From a bacterium (GTDB taxonomy: Bacteria > UBA10199 > 2-02-FULL-44-16 > JAAZCA01), in NCBI GenBank assembly GCA_041648665.1, contig JBAZOP010000063.1, positions 1-17,374 on the forward strand: 17,374 nucleotides of DNA, in the 5' to 3' direction. Under the pieces are notes generated by a model, which ran no database searches, was not told the DNA's origin, and saw only the letters and a program-made list of their open reading frames with translations. Of this stretch, positions 14,703-17,374 are shown piece after piece (the stretch's first letter is position 1; each line of letters begins with the position of its first letter). A program made the position numbers and the translations under genes.

Positions 14703-14730
14703 CCGTCATCAAGCCCATCAAGCCAGCTTG
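14695..14730 (+). repeat. short inverted repeat containing a tandem 9-mer after the protease gene
   Basis: CAAGCT (14695-14700) and AGCTTG (14725-14730) flank two tandem copies of CATCAAGCC (14707-14715 and 14716-14724). The stem is short and the loop long, so a terminator is doubtful. Confidence 0.35.
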
Positions 14731-14847
14731 ACACCCTCAGCCGCCTGATCGATGCTCAATGGTGAGGGGACACGTCGATACAGGCGTGCGCGGCCGCGCT
14801 CCCGACGGCTGAGTTGCCAACTAGGTCGTTCCACTCGTGGGGAGAGA

Positions 14848-15063
14848 ATGGCAGCTACAAAGAAGAAGGGCGCTACCGGAGGCCGTGTCAAGGAACCGTG
14901 TCCTCAACCACCGCCGCCGCCGGAGCCCGACTATCGCGATCTCCCGCACCCCCAACCGCCTGACGGGGAGACGAGTGTTCCAGAACCCGAGCCGCCTGAC
15001 CCTGGCTCACCGGTCGCTCCTTTTGGAGGTGGTTGGGGAGGTGGCGGAGGGGTACCCAAGTAG
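14848..15063 (+). CDS. Pro/Gly-rich small protein with GGGW motif
   Basis: The product is 71 aa. A basic N-tail (MAATKKKGATGGRVK) is followed by a proline-rich middle (PQPPPPPEPDY, then repeated Pro-Glu-Pro units) and a Gly-rich end FGGGWGGGGGVPK. There is no hydrophobic segment. The ATG has GGGGAGAG just upstream, a strong site that supports a real gene. The lysine cluster and Gly/Trp end suggest a disordered peptide that could be a protease substrate or binding tail. A second small gene at 15795 shares the GGGW motif. No family is recognised. Confidence 0.65.
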   Translation: MAATKKKGATGGRVKEPCPQPPPPPEPDYRDLPHPQPPDGETSVPEPEPPDPGSPVAPFGGGWGGGGGVPK

Positions 15064-15104
15064 CCCAGCGCAACGCACGCTCCGCAAACACGAATCGGAC
15101 TGCA

Positions 15105-15728
15105 ATGAAGGACGTCACGTCCACGTCATTTGGCTTGGTGATTGCCTACTTCCTGCCGGGTCTTGCCGGCGCAGCGGCCCTGTGTGTCGTCTTCTGGTCG
15201 CCGAAGGTTGGCGCTACGGTTAGCGCCTTCGGCAAGGCTCCGTCGACCATTGGGCTCTTCTTGATGGCCAGCGCAGGAGTCTTGACATTGGGCGTGTTAC
15301 TCGGAGGACTGCGAGGTTTGTTCTATGAAGAGGTCGCGCCGCGTTGTCTTGGTGCGCGCCGCACAGGCCGAAGCGTCCGTTTTTTCCGGCGCTTCCTCAC
15401 CATGACCTCGGAATCACCCCCGAGCATCAGCTCCGACGAGTTCCGCAGTCTTGGAATCGACGAGGCGAAGTTGGCCGCCTATCGTGCAGCTGTCGATGAG
15501 CACTTCAGGTATCACCAATTCTGGGGATCGGTATCCGTCGTGCTCGCGCCGTTCACGTGTTGGTTTGTGGCAACCGACCCGGCCGGCATGTCGTGTCTCT
15601 CACGAATACTCGTATCAGTTTTCGCTGCGTTCCTGTGGTGGCTGACGGTCGCGGCAGCATTCACTGAGCTCGCGCTTTTTGTCTGGCGCGCGAAGGCCAT
15701 CCTCGCTGAGAAGACAAGTCTGGTCTAG
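15105..15728 (+). CDS. four-helix membrane protein of unknown function
   Basis: The 207-aa product has hydrophobic segments at about residues 8-31 (FGLVIAYFLPGLAGAAAL), 48-70, 140-157 and 168-195 (ILVSVFAAFLWWLTVAAAF). Between the second and third is a charged soluble loop of about 65 residues with an Arg-rich part and a helical SSDEFRSLGIDEAKLAAYR part. The start ATG 15105 gives a native-looking N-terminus; the longer frame from 15033 overlaps the gene before. The ribosome site is weak (CGGA). In a protease-centred module a membrane protein of this kind could be the effector that perturbs the membrane, or a simple anchor; nothing in the sequence decides. Confidence 0.75.
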   Translation: MKDVTSTSFGLVIAYFLPGLAGAAALCVVFWSPKVGATVSAFGKAPSTIGLFLMASAGVLTLGVLLGGLRGLFYEEVAPRCLGARRTGRSVRFFRRFLTMTSESPPSISSDEFRSLGIDEAKLAAYRAAVDEHFRYHQFWGSVSVVLAPFTCWFVATDPAGMSCLSRILVSVFAAFLWWLTVAAAFTELALFVWRAKAILAEKTSLV

Positions 15729-15794
15729 AGAGCGCACGCGCGCACCGGCCCGGCCCCGCGCCCCCCATCCAATTCGATTCGGTCGGAATCCACG

Positions 15795-15977
15795 ATGGCA
15801 AACTCAGGCAACAGAGGCGAGGATACAATCGGAGGAGGGTGGCCAGGTGGCGGCGGGCGCGAGACTCGATCCTTGCGAAAGAAGCCGCCGAAAAAGAAGG
15901 CCCAGAAACGCAAAGAGAGCAAGAGGAAGCTCGCGAAGAAGCGTCCAAATGGGCGGAAGGCCAAGAAACAGCCCTAA
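15795..15977 (+). CDS. Lys/Arg-rich small protein with GGGW motif
   Basis: The product is 60 aa. The first 22 residues carry IGGGWPGGGGRETR. The rest is extremely basic, with runs such as KKPPKKKAQKRKESKRK, so it may bind nucleic acid or membrane, or be cut by a Lys/Arg-specific protease. The ATG lies 66 nt after the membrane-protein stop, with only a weak CGGAA site upstream. The GGGW motif shared with the 14848 product suggests a common role. Low complexity makes the gene call less certain. Confidence 0.55.
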   Translation: MANSGNRGEDTIGGGWPGGGGRETRSLRKKPPKKKAQKRKESKRKLAKKRPNGRKAKKQP

Positions 15978-16307
15978 AGGGGGCGCAGTCCTGTAGCACA
16001 AAACCGCCCAGCCAATGAAGGCCACAGGGGTTCCTGTCGCGGTGATTGCTGTCTGCACGCGCGTCGAAACTGGACCAAACGTACCGACCGACGAGGGGAA
16101 GTGGCGCCAGCGCGCGGGGAGGTGCTGCTGGTCATGCAGAGGACTGCCGGCTCGCAGACGTGGTACCTCCGCGCCCAGGAAGGGCCGCCAATTGCCATAC
16201 GTTACGAGTAGTGGCACTATACTGCGAGTGGTTGACTTCGTGCTGTCAGAATATACTGGACATTAGTTCAGTTGCACGGTACCCTCACCGACAGAGGTAG
16301 GTGACCC
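15978..16307 (+). promoter_or_regulatory. intergenic region with AT-rich promoter-like segment
   Basis: This 330-bp gap has no convincing gene on either strand. Near its end the DNA turns AT-rich, with two TATACT boxes (16218-16223 and 16252-16257) and a TTGACT (16232-16237). The TTGACT to second TATACT spacing is only 14 bp, so no single promoter is clear. It probably drives the methyltransferase-like gene separately from the cargo. Confidence 0.4.
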
Positions 16308-17374
16308 ATGTCGCCTGACCCCGACATCATACTTCGCCTCACCGACCCAGCGTTGTTGCCATCGCAACGCCGTCCAGCGCTGCACCAGTTCGCCCTCGCC
16401 AACGGCTGGCGCCCGAGTGATGAGGTGGAGGAGTACTACGACACCGCAACGATCGCCAACGGGCACCTAATCGTCGAGCACGGCCTCGCCAACACGGCCG
16501 TGATTACTTTCCTCAAGGCCACGCATCCCTTTGCTCAGCTTCCGCGACTCGATCAGCTCCGCTTGCTGTCTTTCTCCTACAACCATCTAGTTGATTGGCA
16601 CTTGTTCCCGTCCCTCAACGGATTGACGAGCCTCTACAACCGCACAGATCCTCCGAAGCCCATTTTCATCCCAGTCGAGCGACAGCCCGATTGTTGGCGT
16701 GCTGAGGCCTTCGAGCGCCTTCTTGCCGAGCGGCCGACACCCAACCTCCGTGCTCTCGACGACGCCCTCATCGCCACCATCTCGGCCTGGAAACGAGTTC
16801 TCGGGGCCGAGCTAGGACAAGCGCTGTCGCGTGAACAAATCTCCTCCCTCTTCAACAGCCTAATCCTCGTCCGAGCGTTAGAGGACCACCGCCGTCGACA
16901 GCAGCCCAACGCCGGTCGAATACTGCCAGAAACCTGGTCAACCTCCCCGACACCGCCTACGAGCCTCCGAAGCTGCCTCCTGCTGGCGCTCCGGGCTCTC
17001 GAGGTCCCCGACCCACCTCAAAGCCTCCTGGACGCGTCGACCCTGGCCGTCTTTGATTCGCTCGACCGCGGAACGGTCAACAATCTACTGCTTGATTTCT
17101 ACACCAATCGGTTTGCACAACAGTATCCCTACGATTTCTCGCTCATTTCCAAACATGCCCTAAGTCGGATCTACGAGCACTACATCTCCATGCTCAAGGA
17201 GTCTGACTCCAAGCAGGCCAGTTTCTTTTCCGATCTTCCCGACGAGATTGCCAACCGAGAGCTCGGCGGAATCTACACTCCCCACTACATCGCGCGCTTC
17301 TTTGCCAGGTTTCTGAAGGAGAACCTGACACCGCCGCTGTTCCGCAGCCTCAAACTGGCCGACCCGGCGTGCGG
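16308..17374 (+). CDS. adenine-specific DNA methyltransferase-like protein, 3' end outside the window
   Basis: The frame stays open for 355 codons to the window edge. The N-terminal 300 residues are mostly helical and lack a visible nuclease motif, though RALEDHRRRQQ and LSRIYEHYISML resemble helical parts of Eco57I- and HsdM-like enzymes. Near the end, ELGGIYTPHYIARFFARF matches the motif X region that precedes the catalytic domain. LADPACG is the start of motif I (DPACGSG), which binds S-adenosylmethionine. The expected NPPY catalytic motif would lie beyond the edge. It may be a type IIG enzyme, a type I modification subunit or a defence methylase such as in BREX or DISARM. ATG 16308 has AGAGGTAGGTG upstream. 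Confidence 0.85.
   Translation, partial: MSPDPDIILRLTDPALLPSQRRPALHQFALANGWRPSDEVEEYYDTATIANGHLIVEHGLANTAVITFLKATHPFAQLPRLDQLRLLSFSYNHLVDWHLFPSLNGLTSLYNRTDPPKPIFIPVERQPDCWRAEAFERLLAERPTPNLRALDDALIATISAWKRVLGAELGQALSREQISSLFNSLILVRALEDHRRRQQPNAGRILPETWSTSPTPPTSLRSCLLLALRALEVPDPPQSLLDASTLAVFDSLDRGTVNNLLLDFYTNRFAQQYPYDFSLISKHALSRIYEHYISMLKESDSKQASFFSDLPDEIANRELGGIYTPHYIARFFARFLKENLTPPLFRSLKLADPAC

Noticed and set aside
15804..16217. Minus-strand ORF with hydrophobic stretches opposite the Lys/Arg-rich gene
   Set aside because: Its Leu/Phe-rich part is the reverse complement of lysine-rich codons (AAG/AAA), so the hydrophobicity is an artefact.
1..17374. CRISPR array
   Set aside because: No regularly spaced repeats of 24-40 bp were seen on either strand; the only long repeat is the single 125-bp pair.

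Overview
The window is high-GC bacterial DNA with purine-rich Shine-Dalgarno sites and densely packed, often ATGA-overlapping genes. Protein style (the integrase/excisionase pair, the ECF-type sigma factor, the caspase-like protease) suggests a Myxococcota-like or other high-GC developmental bacterium. That placement is inference; no taxonomic marker is present. Overall it looks like one end of an integrative mobile element carrying a conflict or signalling cargo.

Right to left on the minus strand (about 9164 down to 1165) is one long, tightly packed gene array. It encodes a four-helix membrane coiled-coil protein, a membrane-anchored vWA-like protein with a MIDAS motif, a small membrane protein, a HerA/VirD4/FtsK-type ATPase, and a membrane zinc-ribbon protein. 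Small unknown proteins follow, then a replication-relaxation-like winged-helix protein, a possible CxxC protein, a putative excisionase, and a tyrosine integrase with an unusual extra HTH. The integrase ends beside a fragment matching the 3' end of tmRNA (ssrA) and a strong terminator, which is the expected attachment-site context. At the far left lies an N-terminally truncated IS4-type transposase.

An AT-rich divergent control region (about 9165-9571) carries a near-consensus promoter overlapped by a perfect palindrome. It drives the plus-strand cargo: an ECF-like sigma factor (9572), a 69-aa soluble helical protein (10361), an intrinsic terminator, an unknown protein (10682), and a membrane protein (11524). 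The membrane protein repeats the same helical domain at its N-terminus, ahead of a TM helix and a Cys-rich TPR-like sensor region. Then come a caspase-like protease with a His/Cys dyad (13203), a Pro/Gly-rich small protein (14848), a four-helix membrane protein (15105) and a Lys/Arg-rich small protein (15795). Both small proteins carry a GGGW-type motif.

I suggest the cargo is a protease-gated sigma-factor or conflict system. The shared helical domain would be the sigma- or protease-interacting module, either soluble or membrane-tethered. The window ends inside an adenine-specific DNA methyltransferase-like gene (16308 onward), which adds to the impression of a defence island. Two features stand out: a 125-bp perfect direct repeat that could delete a gene in frame by recombination, and an in-frame amber stop followed by 39 more coding-like codons at the end of the membrane protein.
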